Assembly (NCBI GenBank): GCA_002368575.1
Contig: DFEA01000064.1
Coordinates: 1-14,444 of the forward strand
Source of the DNA: Lachnospiraceae bacterium UBA3814
GTDB taxonomy: Bacteria; Bacillota; Clostridia; Lachnospirales; Lachnospiraceae
Direction: 5' to 3'
DNA: 14,444 bases
The first letter of the stretch is position 1, and each line of letters begins with the position of its first letter. Positions 13,870 through 14,444 of the stretch are shown here, in pieces. A program made the position numbers and the translations under genes. The notes below the pieces were generated by a model. That model was not told the origin of the DNA, ran no database searches, and was given only the letters and a program-made list of their open reading frames with translations.

Positions 13870-14444
13870 ATGAATGATGTTATCCTTAAGCTGGAAGGTA
13901 TAAGTAAATCCTTTGACGGAAAGAGCATAATCAACAGTCTTGACCTGGAGATAGCAAAAAATGAATTCGTGACCATACTCGGGCCCTCGGGCTGCGGTAA
14001 ATCCACTACACTCAGGATAATAGGCGGCTTTGAAAAGCCCGACACGGGAAGGGTGATCTTTGAGGGAAGGGATATTACGGGGCTGACACCGGACAAGAGA
14101 AATATCAATACCGTATTTCAGAAATATTCTCTTTTTCCGCACATGAACGTGACGGAAAATATCGCCTTCGGCTTAAGGCTTAAGAAAAAAAGTGACGGAT
14201 ATATAAAGGACAAGATAGAATATGCCTTAAGGCTCGTAAATATGGAGGGCTATGAAAACAGGATGCCCGCATCTCTTTCCGGGGGACAGCAGCAGAGGAT
14301 AGCCATTGCCAGGGCGATAGTGAACGAGCCTCAGATACTCCTGCTCGACGAGCCCTTAGGGGCCCTTGATTTAAAGCTCAGGCACAGGATGCAGACCGAG
14401 CTTATAAAAATAAAGAAGGAGTTAGGCATCACCTTTATCTATGT
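13870..14444 (+). CDS. potA: ABC transporter ATP-binding protein, spermidine/putrescine (PotA) type (partial, cut by window end)
   Basis: The first 191 residues of an ABC ATPase run off the window end. Walker A GPSGCGKST (38-46), Q-loop VFQKYSLFPHMNV, signature LSGGQQQRIAIARAI and Walker B ILLLDEPLGALD are all intact. The DKRNINTVFQKYSLFPHMNV segment and LDLKLRHRMQTELIKIKKELGITFIYV are typical of PotA, the ATPase of the polyamine importer PotABCD, though other importers of the MalK/CysA/FbpC type are similar. ATG 13870 follows a modest GGGGAT site. About 150 nt separate it from fdhD, with a possible terminator and a possible promoter between, so it is probably the first gene of a new operon. 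No functional link to the molybdenum genes is seen. The missing C-terminal TOBE region and the downstream permease genes would settle the substrate. Confidence 0.78.
   Translation, partial: MNDVILKLEGISKSFDGKSIINSLDLEIAKNEFVTILGPSGCGKSTTLRIIGGFEKPDTGRVIFEGRDITGLTPDKRNINTVFQKYSLFPHMNVTENIAFGLRLKKKSDGYIKDKIEYALRLVNMEGYENRMPASLSGGQQQRIAIARAIVNEPQILLLDEPLGALDLKLRHRMQTELIKIKKELGITFIY

Overview
The window reads as a chromosomal segment from an anaerobic Firmicute, most likely a Clostridia/Lachnospiraceae-type gut bacterium. The reasons are strong AGGAGG-type ribosome binding sites, Firmicute-like protein variants, tightly packed operons, and a mix of fermentative molybdoenzymes with no respiratory chain genes. 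This placement is inference from style; no 16S or taxonomic marker is present. Almost every gene concerns molybdenum: uptake of molybdate, making or handling the molybdenum cofactor (Moco), maturing Moco enzymes by sulfuration, and the enzymes themselves.

Layout. (1) 1-667, plus strand: the end of a molybdenum hydroxylase FAD subunit and the complete [2Fe-2S] subunit (xanthine dehydrogenase type). The catalytic Mo subunit would lie upstream, outside the window. (2) 675-1820, minus strand: a class V aminotransferase/cysteine desulfurase-like protein, divergent from the next block. (3) 2023-4344, plus: guanine deaminase, then an XdhC/CoxI-type Moco-sulfuration chaperone with two flanking XdhC/CoxI-like segments. 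(4) 4453-5490: a short MoeA-like molybdopterin-binding protein with a cysteine-rich tail. It is bracketed by two intergenic regions packed with inverted repeats. (5) 5679-8334: modA-modB-modC, a molybdate ABC importer behind a highly structured 188-nt leader. (6) 8358-13718: a NuoF-like iron-sulfur domain fused to a GltD/NfnB-like flavoprotein, a cysteine-type formate dehydrogenase large subunit with a NuoG-like N-terminus, and the sulfurtransferase FdhD. (7) 13870-end: the start of a PotA-like ABC ATPase, probably a separate transcription unit.

How the genes may work together (inference). Guanine deaminase makes xanthine from guanine, and the hydroxylase interconverts xanthine and other purines. 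Purine fermentation yields one-carbon units and formate, which the formate dehydrogenase with its flavoprotein partner could interconvert with CO2 using NAD(P). ModABC and the MoeA-like protein supply Moco. The desulfurase-like protein plus the XdhC-like protein, and separately FdhD, would install the terminal sulfur (or selenium) ligand. The desulfurase-plus-XdhC context resembles the neighbourhoods described for selenium-dependent molybdenum hydroxylases, while the formate dehydrogenase here uses Cys, not selenocysteine.

The most interesting unexplained structure is the modA leader (5491-5678). It has competing inverted repeats, a perfect 20-bp palindrome and a 12-bp direct repeat. A pair of hairpins upstream of the MoeA-like gene (4364-4440) share an AGTAAACT loop core.
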